Counted from the first letter of the stretch, positions 8,062 to 16,734 are shown. The stretch: 50,800 bases of DNA from an uncultured Lachnospiraceae bacterium (GCA_902786205.1 CADABQ010000033.1:1-50800), one strand, 5' to 3'. Made by a program: numbers and translations. The notes: generated from the sequence alone by a model not told the origin.

Positions 8062-9291
8062 ATGAAACTTTTTAAAACCTATCTAAAACTGGAATATAAG
8101 AAAGCACTTCAATCGTTTCCCACAATTTTACTTGGTACCTTTGCCCTTTTTTGTGTTACTGTACTTTTATTATTTAGCTGGCAAACACAGAAAAAGGAAC
8201 ATGCCACATCTCCCGCTGTAATCGGTGTTGCCACAGAAAAAGATGAGCCTTATATGGACTTTTTTATGGGATTGCTGAAAAACATGGATAATCTAAAAAA
8301 TAATTATACATTTACCTTAATCGAAAAAGAACAGGTTTCTACACTTTTAAAAAAAAAGGAAATTAACATCGCCTTTCTTATTCCTAAAAACTATATTTCC
8401 TCTTTAATAGATGGAACGGACGAACCAATTGTTCTTCGTTTTAGTGGAAGCGACCCTTCTATTACCACGCTTATGATGCGGCAGCTAAGCGAGGCTGTTT
8501 CCTCTATTATGCTGGAAACAGAGGCGGGTATCTATACTATGAACGATTACTATGCTATACATCGTCTGCCAAATCAAAGCAAGGACGAGCGTAACTTAAA
8601 TATTAAATATATTAATCGACTACTAACACGACATAGCATCTTTTCTATAGAAACTCTGGAAGCCGAACAAGGTCTTTCCTATACAGAATATTATTTTACG
8701 GTAGGATTATTGCTTCTACTTCTATCTTGGGGATTGTTAAGTCCTAGCTGTTTCCGACCAGAAAAGAAGCTTTTACAATTAAAGTTAGCCCAATCAGGAT
8801 TAAGCATTCCATTGCAATTTTTAGCAAAACAACTGGCATGCTGTGGTAATTTATGCTTATTGTTTCTTATGCTTTCCCTGATTCTTTCTCTTGTTGCTCC
8901 CCTCCTACCTATCACCATCCTTCAGCAGACTACTTTTGTAGAATGGATGGGGGCTTTTTTACCTGTTTTATTAGCAATTCCATTAATTACAGCTTTCTTT
9001 CACGTTATATATGAACTTATTCCAGATTTAGTAGCAGGTGTTTTGTTCTTATTTATCAGCATTTTGTTAATGGGCTATTTGTCCGGTTATTTTTATCCTT
9101 TTTCCATGCTGCCAAATAGTATACAAAACATTTCCCACCTTTTGCCTACCCGTATACTTTTTCAATATACATCTGGTTGCTTAACAAAAAGCTTTTCACT
9201 TGTAGCTTTGGGAAAATTACTTCTTACTACCTTTATTTTGGAATTGATTGCGCTTTGTACCCGTATGTATCGATTGGAGGTGACACGATGA
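8062..9291 (+). CDS. ABC-2 type transporter permease, first subunit
   Basis: 409 residues. One membrane helix at about 20-38, a long outer domain (40-205) containing TTSPAVIGVATEKDEPYMDF-like beta/alpha segments, then a group of five to six helices from 210 to the end. This is the ABC2_membrane_3 layout. It pairs with the ATPase upstream and with the second permease, whose ATG overlaps this stop (ATGA). The start follows AAGGAAAGGAATT. Substrate not predictable. Confidence 0.85.
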   Translation: MKLFKTYLKLEYKKALQSFPTILLGTFALFCVTVLLLFSWQTQKKEHATSPAVIGVATEKDEPYMDFFMGLLKNMDNLKNNYTFTLIEKEQVSTLLKKKEINIAFLIPKNYISSLIDGTDEPIVLRFSGSDPSITTLMMRQLSEAVSSIMLETEAGIYTMNDYYAIHRLPNQSKDERNLNIKYINRLLTRHSIFSIETLEAEQGLSYTEYYFTVGLLLLLLSWGLLSPSCFRPEKKLLQLKLAQSGLSIPLQFLAKQLACCGNLCLLFLMLSLILSLVAPLLPITILQQTTFVEWMGAFLPVLLAIPLITAFFHVIYELIPDLVAGVLFLFISILLMGYLSGYFYPFSMLPNSIQNISHLLPTRILFQYTSGCLTKSFSLVALGKLLLTTFILELIALCTRMYRLEVTR

Positions 9292-10466
9292 AACACTATT
9301 TTACTTGGTTGCAAATACTTGGAAAACGATTGCTCCGAAAACCTTTATTTCTCTTTACCTTATTTTTAATTCCTGCAACCGTTTTACTTCTCAGAGGCTC
9401 TATCCACCCAAAAGACTCTGCGATTCATGTTCTTCTTTACAGCGATGAAGCGGCGGGAAAACAAACACAAGACACCATCCATGATTTGTTAGCACAATCT
9501 AATACCATTGTAACTTTTTCCAGATGTAACGGAAAAGAGGAGTTATACAAACAGATTTTATCCGGCAAAGCTGACTGTGGTTATCTATTTCCAGAAAATT
9601 TAGACCAGGCTCTACAAGACCATGCCACCCAAAAGAAAGCCGTTATTTCTGTCGTATATGCCAAAAATAGTCTTACTTCTCCTTTAATTCAGGAGCTTGT
9701 TTATAGTAAGGTCTACCCGAAACTATGCTATTACATTTTGGAAAATCATGTAAAAAAAAGAGTCCCTTCTTCCAATGAGAAGGAACTTAACAAACTTTAT
9801 CAGGAACATCAAACAGGAAAAAGCTTTTTTTCTTTTGAATATACCGATGGCAGTAAAAATGAACTGTTAAATCAGGAAGATACCAATTATATGCTTCTGC
9901 CTATGCGAGGAATTGCCGCTATCTTTCTGTTTTTAGCTGCACTAACTGGTATGCTTTACTGGTATGAGGACAAGGAACATCAACTTCTTTGCTGGTTAGC
10001 AAAGAGCAAAAGAAATGTAATTCGCTTTTTCTATGCCTTTCAACCTACCTTTTTGGCAGGTATTGTAGGCTTGTTGTCTCTTTTGCTATCTGGTATTTCT
10101 TCAAACTTAGGGAATGAAGTGCTTTGCATGTTTCTATTTATATTAGCCGCTACTTCTTTTTCCTTGCTACTAAGTTTGCTTTTGCCAAAAATAAAGCTAT
10201 TTTTAGCTGTCATACCTTTATTGGTCGGTGGAAGTATGATACTTTGCCCGGTTTTTCTCAATCTAACTACAAGCAATCCGATTTGCAGTCTATTGTCCAA
10301 ACTTTTACCTGTTACTTATTATTTGGAAAGTATCCATAGTAATTCTGGTAAATGGCATTTATGTTTGTATACGGTAATTCTACTGCTGTGTTATACCATA
10401 TTGGCAAATTGCGTAACAGTTCAGCCGGGTACATTCATAAAGTGCCAGAATATACAACATGACTAA
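9288..10466 (+). CDS. ABC-2 type transporter permease, second subunit, C-terminus encoded by a repeat
   Basis: 392 residues with the same layout as its neighbour: a helix near 25-40, an outer domain to about 200, then five helices. The start at 9288 was chosen because GGAGGTGACACG precedes it and it overlaps the previous stop; an earlier in-frame ATG at 9177 lies inside the upstream gene. The last helix ends at about LLLCYTILANC. The following 17 residues (VTVQPGTFIKCQNIQHD) are encoded within the dispersed repeat that begins at 10414, so the natural tail has probably been replaced. Function is likely kept, since only the cytoplasmic end changes. Confidence 0.83.
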   Translation: MKHYFTWLQILGKRLLRKPLFLFTLFLIPATVLLLRGSIHPKDSAIHVLLYSDEAAGKQTQDTIHDLLAQSNTIVTFSRCNGKEELYKQILSGKADCGYLFPENLDQALQDHATQKKAVISVVYAKNSLTSPLIQELVYSKVYPKLCYYILENHVKKRVPSSNEKELNKLYQEHQTGKSFFSFEYTDGSKNELLNQEDTNYMLLPMRGIAAIFLFLAALTGMLYWYEDKEHQLLCWLAKSKRNVIRFFYAFQPTFLAGIVGLLSLLLSGISSNLGNEVLCMFLFILAATSFSLLLSLLLPKIKLFLAVIPLLVGGSMILCPVFLNLTTSNPICSLLSKLLPVTYYLESIHSNSGKWHLCLYTVILLLCYTILANCVTVQPGTFIKCQNIQHD

Positions 10467-10530
10467 AAATATCCTTTTTGGCTGGACACTTCACTCTGTA
10501 CGCTTTCACACTTCTTCCTCTAAACGGTTG
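10414..10530. repeat. Dispersed palindromic repeat, copy A
   Basis: Begins TAACAGTTCAG and ends CTAAACGGTTG, imperfect terminal inverted repeats. The core AAGTGCCAGAATATACA and ACTAAAAATAT is shared with copies at 19141 and 23090. It overlaps the last 53 bases of the permease gene and supplies its stop codon. Confidence 0.6.
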
Positions 10531-10572
10531 AAACTTGCAAAACATTTCTCATAGTTTTATAGCATTAGACTT

Positions 10573-11115
10573 TCATCCCAATGTATTGCAATGATTTGCC
10601 TGCATTTTTAATCTTGCGATAGACAATGCAAGTACAACGAGTATGCTCAAACAAGTAACTCCATACCATGCAAACACTACTTTTCCTTTCCATATACTAA
10701 TCACAATTTGCAAAAGTAAAACAAAGATAAAGCGTATCCCACCTTGTTTTAGTATTTCAGGTAATCGAGCCTGAAATACTTCCTTCCCTGTGATTGGTTG
10801 AAAAAGCAAGATATCTGCCAATGCAAGATTTTTTTCACCGGCAACATTTCCATAATGTTGAAAATGCATTTGAAACCATACAAAAGTCATACTTGCGTAT
10901 TTTAATGTACGCCTACCTATCTCCGATGCATTAAGAGCAACATCAAAATCCTTTATCCCGTCTGAAAAATAAAGGATACAAACTCCAATTTCCAATAAAA
11001 ATGCAACAAACTCCAAAAGGTACCAATACTCATTTTCTTTTTTTACTTTTTTATCAAACTGACGTATTCTTTCATGTATATCCTGATAAAACCATCTGTG
11101 CCATACGTTTCTCAT
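10573..11115 (-). CDS. Integral membrane protein of an ABC system
   Basis: 180 residues with about four hydrophobic segments (near 30-50, 68-85, 120-140 and 148-168) and a basic N-terminus. I do not recognise a named family. Position as last gene of a unit with two ABC ATPases and a GntR regulator, 15 bases after another membrane protein, suggests it is a permease half. The start is supported by GAAAGG upstream. Confidence 0.65.
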   Translation of the reverse strand: MRNVWHRWFYQDIHERIRQFDKKVKKENEYWYLLEFVAFLLEIGVCILYFSDGIKDFDVALNASEIGRRTLKYASMTFVWFQMHFQHYGNVAGEKNLALADILLFQPITGKEVFQARLPEILKQGGIRFIFVLLLQIVISIWKGKVVFAWYGVTCLSILVVLALSIARLKMQANHCNTLG

Positions 11116-11130
11116 TTATATTTTTCCTTT

Positions 11131-11820
11131 CTACTGTTCCCGTATTCTTTTTTCCTCTTTTCTATTTTTGTAAAATTCATAAATCCCTACGAAAAGTAAA
11201 TATAAGATTCCAATTGTCCATATTACGATTTGCCATCGCTCGGTTTTCCCCTCCGCATTGATAGCCACACTATACAAAAATAAATACACAAAATATCCCA
11301 CAAACTGATACCATTTCATATCAAGACTTTGTGCATTTCTTATCCAACTATCGTCTCTTATACTTATCTTTGCAAAAACAGTGCTTCCAATCCAAATGCT
11401 GGTAAGCAAAAAGATTATTACTATTTGTTTGATGCTCTCCCCTTTCAAAAAGAACACTACAAATTGTGCAACTAAATTAAAAATTTGGGTGATACCTGCT
11501 CTTTCCCAGCGTATGGTTTTCTTATATTGCTTTTTCTGCCTTTCTCCCACTGGAAGATAGTACATAATTTGTGGCATATCACAAGAAAAAATATAATGAA
11601 TAAACATAATTCCTATAAAATAGAAACAAACAACACCCGCTGTCACAAACTCCCGTATCCCTTTCTCTATGGTATCTGCATCACGAAAAACCCCCAGCCA
11701 AGTCACATACATGATAACCCCATAAATCCATTCCGTCAAAAAAAATGTTCTTAATTCGCTTCCTATATGTTTCATTTGAAAGTACGCATTGGCGTATATA
11801 TTCTTCCACACTTTTTTCAT
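11131..11820 (-). CDS. Integral membrane protein, probable ABC permease
   Basis: 229 residues, about six hydrophobic segments, with a cytoplasmic loop rich in basic residues (GERQKKQYKKTIRWER) and a charged C-terminal tail. Start follows GGGAGG. It lies between the ATPase gene at 11865 and the membrane protein at 10573 and is most likely the permease for one of the two ATPases. No sequence motif gives the substrate. Confidence 0.65.
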   Translation of the reverse strand: MKKVWKNIYANAYFQMKHIGSELRTFFLTEWIYGVIMYVTWLGVFRDADTIEKGIREFVTAGVVCFYFIGIMFIHYIFSCDMPQIMYYLPVGERQKKQYKKTIRWERAGITQIFNLVAQFVVFFLKGESIKQIVIIFLLTSIWIGSTVFAKISIRDDSWIRNAQSLDMKWYQFVGYFVYLFLYSVAINAEGKTERWQIVIWTIGILYLLFVGIYEFYKNRKEEKRIREQ

Positions 11821-11864
11821 ACTGTTTCCCTCCCTAATCTATCCTGCGATAAAACACAGCTCTT

Positions 11865-12497
11865 TTATAAATTTTCTCTAAATTGTAGTAGTTTTCCCTG
11901 CTCCAATTCACAAATATAATCCATATTTTTCTCTATATCCGACGCAATATGTGTAGACAAAAACACCAACGTATCTTCTGTACAAATTCGCCGCAATAGT
12001 TGATAAAAATTTTGCCGAAACAACGGGTCCATTCCTGCAGTCACTTCATCCATAAGGTAAATTTTTGTATTATGTGCTCTTGCAAATGCAATTTCAAATC
12101 GCACTCTTTCTCCTCTGGATAATGCAGCTACCTTTTTTCTTTCCCCTACTTTCATCTCATGCAAAGATTGAAAAAAGACTTCTTTATCAAATGTTTCATA
12201 TAAAGTAGACAATATCTCCATATTTTTAAGAATTGTTTTCTGCTCAAAGAAACGCACCTGTTCTCCTATATAACTGACTTGTTGTTTCCATTTTACCCAA
12301 TCTTCCCGAACATCCTTTCCACCCCATAAAATCTGTCCCGTATAGCCCCGAATACCGAAAATCGTCTGTAACATAGTTGATTTTCCCGCTCCATTTTTTC
12401 CAACTACCCCAACGATATAACCGGGTTCTACCGAAAACGTTACCTGCTGTAAAATCCCCTGTCTTTTTTTATTTGAAACACCCTTTACTTCCAACAT
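11865..12497 (-). CDS. ABC transporter ATP-binding protein (short)
   Basis: 210 residues. Walker A GKNGAGKST, signature ALSRGERVRFEIA in place of LSGGQ, Walker B KIYLMDEVTAGMD, and a switch His in LSTHIASD. The relaxed signature and short length are typical of the YtrB/YtrE-like ATPases of GntR-linked exporters. The start follows AGGAGAAAAGG. It is third in the unit. Confidence 0.88.
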   Translation of the reverse strand: MLEVKGVSNKKRQGILQQVTFSVEPGYIVGVVGKNGAGKSTMLQTIFGIRGYTGQILWGGKDVREDWVKWKQQVSYIGEQVRFFEQKTILKNMEILSTLYETFDKEVFFQSLHEMKVGERKKVAALSRGERVRFEIAFARAHNTKIYLMDEVTAGMDPLFRQNFYQLLRRICTEDTLVFLSTHIASDIEKNMDYICELEQGKLLQFRENL

Positions 12498-12518
12498 ACT
12501 CTTCCTTTTCTCCTCTTG

Positions 12519-12890
12519 CTATTGTAATAATGCCTCTACCATCTCTACAATATCCTGCTTGGTAAGCCCTGCACTTTTACAATCCTGTAAAACCTCTGTC
12601 ATTCGTTTTTCCAAAATCATCCACTGCTTTTCTTTTAAATAATCTGTATTGTATTCACATACATAAAATCCCTTCCCTGCCACTGAACGAAGCAATCCCT
12701 CTTTCTCTAACTCCTCATATGCCCGTTTCGTGGTAATCACACTTACTTCCAATTCCATTGCCAGCCCCCGAATGGATGGAAGTGCCTCACCAGCCTTTAA
12801 CTCACCTTTTACAATAGCATCCTTTAATTGATTTACAATCTGTTCATAGATTGCCATAGTCCCCTGTGGTCGAATTTGAATCTTTAACAT
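12519..12890 (-). CDS. GntR-family repressor, YtrA subfamily
   Basis: 123 residues. Residues 10-76 are the GntR winged helix (IYEQIVNQLKDAIVKGELKAG..., then PSIRGLAMELEVSVITTKRAYEELEKEGLL). The C-terminal part is only about 40 residues, helical, which is the short dimerising arm of YtrA-type regulators rather than a ligand-binding FadR or UTRA domain. These repressors control the ABC genes they sit among, usually in response to cell-wall stress. Its start overlaps the ATPase stop by 7 bases. The 40-bp palindrome at 13771 is the likely operator. Confidence 0.92.
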   Translation of the reverse strand: MLKIQIRPQGTMAIYEQIVNQLKDAIVKGELKAGEALPSIRGLAMELEVSVITTKRAYEELEKEGLLRSVAGKGFYVCEYNTDYLKEKQWMILEKRMTEVLQDCKSAGLTKQDIVEMVEALLQ

Positions 12891-13762
12891 AAAAACTCAC
12901 CACGCTTTCCTTCATTGGCTTTCAATAAACAACACATAAGCTCCTCAATCGTTGGAACATGCACTTCCAATTCCTTCTCATAGTTTCTCCATCTTCTATG
13001 ACGCATCAAGGCTTTCCAACTATATTTCTTTTCTTCTATGTAAATACAATCCTGTTTTGGCAAATTTTTGATTCGATACCTTTCCCCTTGTACGATGCGA
13101 TACCTATTTTCTAAACTCTTTCGATTGGTAAAAAGAACCATTTTACCCTGATGTAAAAATCCAATATAATCTGCAATCTGGTCTAAATCCTGTGTATTGT
13201 GCGTGGCCATTACTACGCTTTTCTCTCCATCTGCAATAAATTCTGTTATCAATTTTAAAAACTGTGCACGAAACTCCCGATCAAAATTTGCAGTTGGTTC
13301 ATCTAAAATCAGCAATCGTGGTTTATGAGACAATGCAAAAGCAAATTGAAACTTTAGCTTTTCTCCTTTGGATAACTTTCCAAATTTATCTTTTTCATTT
13401 AATGTAAATTGATGCAAAAGTTTTAAGAGTTGCTCCTTTGAAAATCGTTCATAATACTTTCCATAATAGTCACCATTTTCTTCTAAAGTAAATCCTGGTA
13501 TAAATAAATCTTCCTGCATAACAAAACCAATATCCTGCTTTATCTTTTCTTCTTCCTGTTGATAACGCCTTCCATCTAGTAAAATCTCCCCCTCTGTCGG
13601 CACATAAACATTTAATAACAATTTTAATAACGTAGTTTTCCCAGCTCCATTTTCTCCAATAAGTCCCAAAATATAACCCTTTGGCAGCTGAAATGTTACA
13701 TTTTGTAAGGAAAAGCCCTTCCACTGTTTTCCCAAATTTTCTGCAACAATCATCCTTTTCAC
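12884..13762 (-). CDS. ABC transporter ATP-binding protein (long)
   Basis: 292 residues. Walker A GENGAGKTT, signature KLSKGEKLKFQFA, Walker B LLILDEPTANFD and switch His in MATHNTQD. Residues 215-292 form a C-terminal extension of unknown role. It is the first gene of the unit, which is unusual since YtrA-type regulators are generally first. The start follows TTGGAGTG, only 8 bases from the operator palindrome. Confidence 0.88.
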   Translation of the reverse strand: MKRMIVAENLGKQWKGFSLQNVTFQLPKGYILGLIGENGAGKTTLLKLLLNVYVPTEGEILLDGRRYQQEEEKIKQDIGFVMQEDLFIPGFTLEENGDYYGKYYERFSKEQLLKLLHQFTLNEKDKFGKLSKGEKLKFQFAFALSHKPRLLILDEPTANFDREFRAQFLKLITEFIADGEKSVVMATHNTQDLDQIADYIGFLHQGKMVLFTNRKSLENRYRIVQGERYRIKNLPKQDCIYIEEKKYSWKALMRHRRWRNYEKELEVHVPTIEELMCCLLKANEGKRGEFLC

Positions 13763-13770
13763 TCCAATCC

Positions 13771-13810
13771 GTACCTATACTGTATATATTTATATATACA
13801 GTATAGGTAC
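13771..13810 (-). promoter_or_regulatory. Perfect 40-bp palindromic operator of the GntR/ABC unit
   Basis: GTACCTATACTGTATATA is repeated in inverted form around a 4-base centre with no mismatch. It covers the -10 box and most of the spacer of the promoter at 13793-13821, so a bound repressor would block RNA polymerase. It fits the AT-rich long operators of YtrA-type GntR proteins, and the only regulator in the unit is of that type. Confidence 0.85.
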
Positions 13811-13821
13811 AGAAATGTCAA
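13793..13821 (-). promoter_or_regulatory. Promoter of the GntR/ABC unit
   Basis: TTGACA, 17 bases, TATATA on the minus strand. The -10 lies within the palindromic operator. Confidence 0.8.
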
Positions 13822-13866
13822 GAAAAATAATAAAGCCGTTCGGCATATTCTCGCTCCGAACGGCTT
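13822..13866 (-). terminator. Terminator of deoB-deoD
   Basis: AAGCCGTTCGG pairs with CCGAACGGCTT, loop of 12 bases, then TATTATTTTTC on the minus strand. Confidence 0.85.
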
Positions 13867-13937
13867 ATGAATCAATCGGATATTTGCAATCCGCTTTGCT
13901 ACTTGCTCATAATCGAATAACTGCTTCGCAGTTTCGT

Positions 13938-14648
13938 TTAAATCAATATTCCTGTTTCTAATGCAATTTCCATCATTTGACGAAATCCTGTCTGGCGTTC
14001 TTCCGCCGACAATTCTTTTCCCGAATATAAATGATCTGAGATTGTCAAAATGCACAATGCTTTTTTTCCTAATCTTGCAGCGTTATAGTAAAGTGCTGCC
14101 GATTCCATTTCTACCGCAAGGACATGCATCCGTTTCCACAAATCATTGTCCTTTGGATCATCCGTATAAAAAGTATCAGAAGAAAGTATATTTCCCACCT
14201 GTACTTTACACTGCTTCTTTTCTGCCACTTCCACTGCCGTACGAAGCAATCCAAAATCTGCAATAGGTGCTAAAATTCCCGGTAATTTGTACTGAGACGC
14301 ATAGTTAGAATTTGTAGATGCCCCCATAGCAATTACAATATCCATTAAATCTACTTCATCCGACAATCCACCTGCGGAACCAATGCGGATAATGTTTTCT
14401 ACTCCATACTGGTCATATAATTCATACGAATAAATTCCCATAGATGGCATCCCCATACCATGCCCCATTACAGAAAGTGGTTTTCCTTTGTAAGTTCCTG
14501 TATAGCCAAACATATTGCGAACCGTATTAAAACATACTACATTATCCAAAAATTCTTCGGCAATATATTTTGCACGAAGCGGATCACCAGGCATCAAAAC
14601 CGTCTTTGCTATATCTCCTACATTCGCTTTATTATGTGGTGTACTCAT
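13938..14648 (-). CDS. deoD: Purine nucleoside phosphorylase, DeoD type
   Basis: 236 residues, full length for the hexameric DeoD class. It cleaves purine (deoxy)ribonucleosides with phosphate to base and (deoxy)ribose 1-phosphate. Landmarks: MSTPHNKANVGDIAKTVLMPGDPLRAKYIA, GMGMPSMGIYSYEL, RIGSAGG, and AVEMESAALY, with the catalytic Asp in TISDHL. It begins 3 bases after the deoB stop, so the sugar phosphate product passes to DeoB, encoded in the same operon. Confidence 0.97.
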   Translation of the reverse strand: MSTPHNKANVGDIAKTVLMPGDPLRAKYIAEEFLDNVVCFNTVRNMFGYTGTYKGKPLSVMGHGMGMPSMGIYSYELYDQYGVENIIRIGSAGGLSDEVDLMDIVIAMGASTNSNYASQYKLPGILAPIADFGLLRTAVEVAEKKQCKVQVGNILSSDTFYTDDPKDNDLWKRMHVLAVEMESAALYYNAARLGKKALCILTISDHLYSGKELSAEERQTGFRQMMEIALETGILI

Positions 14649-14651
14649 ATG

Positions 14652-15836
14652 CTATTCCCCCTTCTTTATCTGCTTATAAATACTGTCACCTTCAATAGAA
14701 ACTTCCAATCCAAGCATATCTAAAATGGTGCCACCAATATAACCAAATCCATCTTTCGTTCCAAGATTTTTTGCTGCAATCTTATCCCCCGTTATTACCC
14801 ATGGAATATACTCTCTGGAGTGGTCTGTAGAAGGTGTACTTGGATCACATCCATGATCTGCTGTTATCATAAGTACATCCTCCTCTTTCAATAAAGACAA
14901 CATTTCTGGAAGGCGGGAGTCAAAATAACTCAGTGCCTTTCCGTATCCATCAATATCATTTCTATGTCCATATTTCATATCAAAATCCACTAAATTGGTA
15001 AAACAAAGTCCATGAAAATCCTGTTGCATATAAGCAATTGTCTTATCAATTCCATCTGCATTATCCTGCGTCCGAATCATTTCCGTTACACCTTTTCCTG
15101 CAAAAATATCATTTATTTTTCCCACTGCAAGCACATCCATACCCGCAGCTTTTATTTTGTCCAACATCGTATTCTTTGGTGGTAACAAGGAATAATCATG
15201 TCTTCTGGATGTACGGCTATAAGGCCACTCTCCCTCAAATGGTCTTGCAATTACACGCCCCACTCCATAGGCACCCTGACAAAGTTCTCTTGCAATCTCA
15301 CAATATTCATACAACTGTTCTACTGGCACTACACTCTCATGTGCAGCAATCTGAAATACCGAATCCGCAGACGTATAAACAATCAACGCACCTGTCTCTA
15401 TATGCTCTTTTCCGTAATCTTTGATTACTTCTGTACCAGAATAGGGCTTATTACATAAAACTTTTCTACCTGTTCTTTTTTCAAATTGATCGATCAAATC
15501 TTTTGGAAACCCATTTGGAAAAGTTGGCATTGCCTCTCTTGAAATCAATCCCGCAATCTCCCAATGCCCTGTTGTAGTATCTTTTCCTTTAGATTTTTCG
15601 GAAAGTCTGCAAATGGTTCCCGTCTGCTCTACTTTTTCTTTTGCCCATGCATGTTTTTCGTCTACTTTCATTCCATCCAAATTAAAAAATCCCAGCTTTT
15701 GCATATTGGGCATATAAAATCCATCATAATGAGATGCCGCATATACCGTATGACTTCCCTGATCCCCAAACGCAGCCGCATCTGGCATTTCTCCAACACC
15801 TACACTATCCAATACAATTAAAAATACCCTTTTCAT
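14652..15836 (-). CDS. deoB: Phosphopentomutase
   Basis: 394 residues from the start at 15836, supported by TGGAGTG and by the family N-terminus MKRVFLIVLDSVGVGEMPDA. It interconverts (deoxy)ribose 1- and 5-phosphate using two Mn2+ ions of the alkaline phosphatase fold: DSVGVG near residue 10, TTGHWEIAG with the phosphorylated Thr, and MITADHGCDPST. Upstream in-frame codons to 15872 lack a binding site. The promoter was not identified; the region ahead is a large inverted repeat. Confidence 0.96.
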   Translation of the reverse strand: MKRVFLIVLDSVGVGEMPDAAAFGDQGSHTVYAASHYDGFYMPNMQKLGFFNLDGMKVDEKHAWAKEKVEQTGTICRLSEKSKGKDTTTGHWEIAGLISREAMPTFPNGFPKDLIDQFEKRTGRKVLCNKPYSGTEVIKDYGKEHIETGALIVYTSADSVFQIAAHESVVPVEQLYEYCEIARELCQGAYGVGRVIARPFEGEWPYSRTSRRHDYSLLPPKNTMLDKIKAAGMDVLAVGKINDIFAGKGVTEMIRTQDNADGIDKTIAYMQQDFHGLCFTNLVDFDMKYGHRNDIDGYGKALSYFDSRLPEMLSLLKEEDVLMITADHGCDPSTPSTDHSREYIPWVITGDKIAAKNLGTKDGFGYIGGTILDMLGLEVSIEGDSIYKQIKKGE

Positions 15837-15885
15837 CGTTATCACTCCATTCTCTACACGCACCTGATTCAAGCGTTTTCTTTCT

Positions 15886-16200
15886 GTTACTGTTCACGCC
15901 CAATGTCAGTTACTTAAGCTTTGAACTTTTATGAAAGAGTTACACTGTCAACATAGCTTTCAAAAACCCGCTTCCGCTTGGACTTAAGCCTAGCGGTACT
16001 AAACTCACTGAAAAACATCAGTTCGTTTACCTCAAGGGTGCGCTTTCACACTAGGCTCAGAAATACTTCGCCAAGTGTTCAATGTGAAGTGCCGAGGCTT
16101 TCGTACAGTTTTTTTCAGCTATATTGACACTGTAACTCGTAAAACAAGATAATGAGCTTAAGTAAATGACATTGGTTCACACCTAAGTGTAACCAGTAAC
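15886..16200. repeat. Large nested inverted repeat, possible foldback element or structured RNA
   Basis: The left arm (15886-15966) and right arm (16110-16200) are inverted copies with scattered differences and one 10-base insertion: the right arm read backwards gives AATGTCATTTACTTAAGCT against AATGTCAGTTACTTAAGCT on the left, and GAGTTACAGTGTCAATATAG against GAGTTACACTGTCAACATAG. Inside the loop further pairs nest in order: CGCTTGG (15975) with CCAAGTG (16071), AGCCTAG (15987) with CTAGGCT (16051), and TAAAC..ACTGA (16000) with TCAGT..GTTTA (16018). Confidence 0.75.
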
Positions 16201-16476
16201 GTTTTTGGACAATGCTATGCATAAAAAATTGCCCAAAACTGCACACAATAGACTTTTATACGGTATTTTCAGTATCAAAAATACATACTGTGAACAATAA
16301 CTTCTTTCTTACTATGCCCAAGCATAATAATTTTTTACTTTATATCATATTCCTCTTCCATGAAATATAATAGAGTATATGGTTGTCCTATTTTTAGTAT
16401 ATTTTTTCCTTCTCATGAAGTCAATAACATACTTTTTACAATTTTATTATCATTTGATGTCCCATTAGAGGGTGCA

Positions 16477-16539
16477 CCCGTATAGATATAACCTATCCAG
16501 TTGCGCTTGCGGATACTGGATAGGTTATATCTATACGGG
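16477..16539. repeat. Perfect 25-bp inverted repeat with 13-base loop
   Basis: Arm CCCGTATAGATATAACCTAT plus CCAGT (16477-16501) is matched exactly by the inverted arm at 16515-16539. A GGGTGCACCC palindrome (16470-16479) overlaps the left edge. There is no T-run on either side, so it is not a terminator. Confidence 0.85.
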
Positions 16540-16559
16540 CATTGCCGGTAACGGCTTCA

Positions 16560-16645
16560 TGAGAAAAATGTCTTGCATTTTTCGAATGGCACACTCGGAA
16601 CGGTTACGCCTATTTGCCAATATAACTGTTGTGCTTGCAACAAAC
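16560..16645. repeat. Small stem series next to the 25-bp hairpin
   Basis: GAAAAATG/CATTTTTC (loop TCTTG, about 16562-16582) and GTTG/CAAC around TGCTTG (about 16628-16641), plus GCC/GGC pairs around GGTAAC. These continue the run of hairpins and could be part of one RNA. Confidence 0.4.
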
Positions 16646-16661
16646 TTTCTTCATATAAAGT

Positions 16662-16698
16662 AAAAAACGCACACATAAGCCTATGTGCACGTTTTTTA
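16662..16698 (-). terminator. Terminator of the metal ATPase unit
   Basis: AAAAAACG.ACACATA pairs with TATGTG.ACGTTTTTT around a short loop. Symmetric runs allow bidirectional use. Confidence 0.8.
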
Positions 16699-16734
16699 CT
16701 TTGTTTTTTTCCATTATTATCTTACTTTCAGGAA

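Larger units (their letters stand above)
15837..16734. other. Gene-free region of 900 bases filled with inverted repeats
   Basis: Between deoB and the metal ATPase. No credible coding frame is seen; an open frame at 16472-16663 is just the reading of a perfect hairpin. It holds the nested fold 15886-16200, hairpins 16203-16238 (TTTTGGACAAT / ATTGCCCAAAA) and 16263-16284, the 25-bp perfect hairpin at 16477-16539 and three smaller stems to 16640, then the terminator at 16662. Confidence 0.7.

Noticed and set aside
16472..16663. 63-codon open frame on the plus strand
   Set aside because: It is the reading of the 25-bp perfect hairpin and following stems, with no ribosome binding site and cysteine/tyrosine-rich, non-protein-like text.
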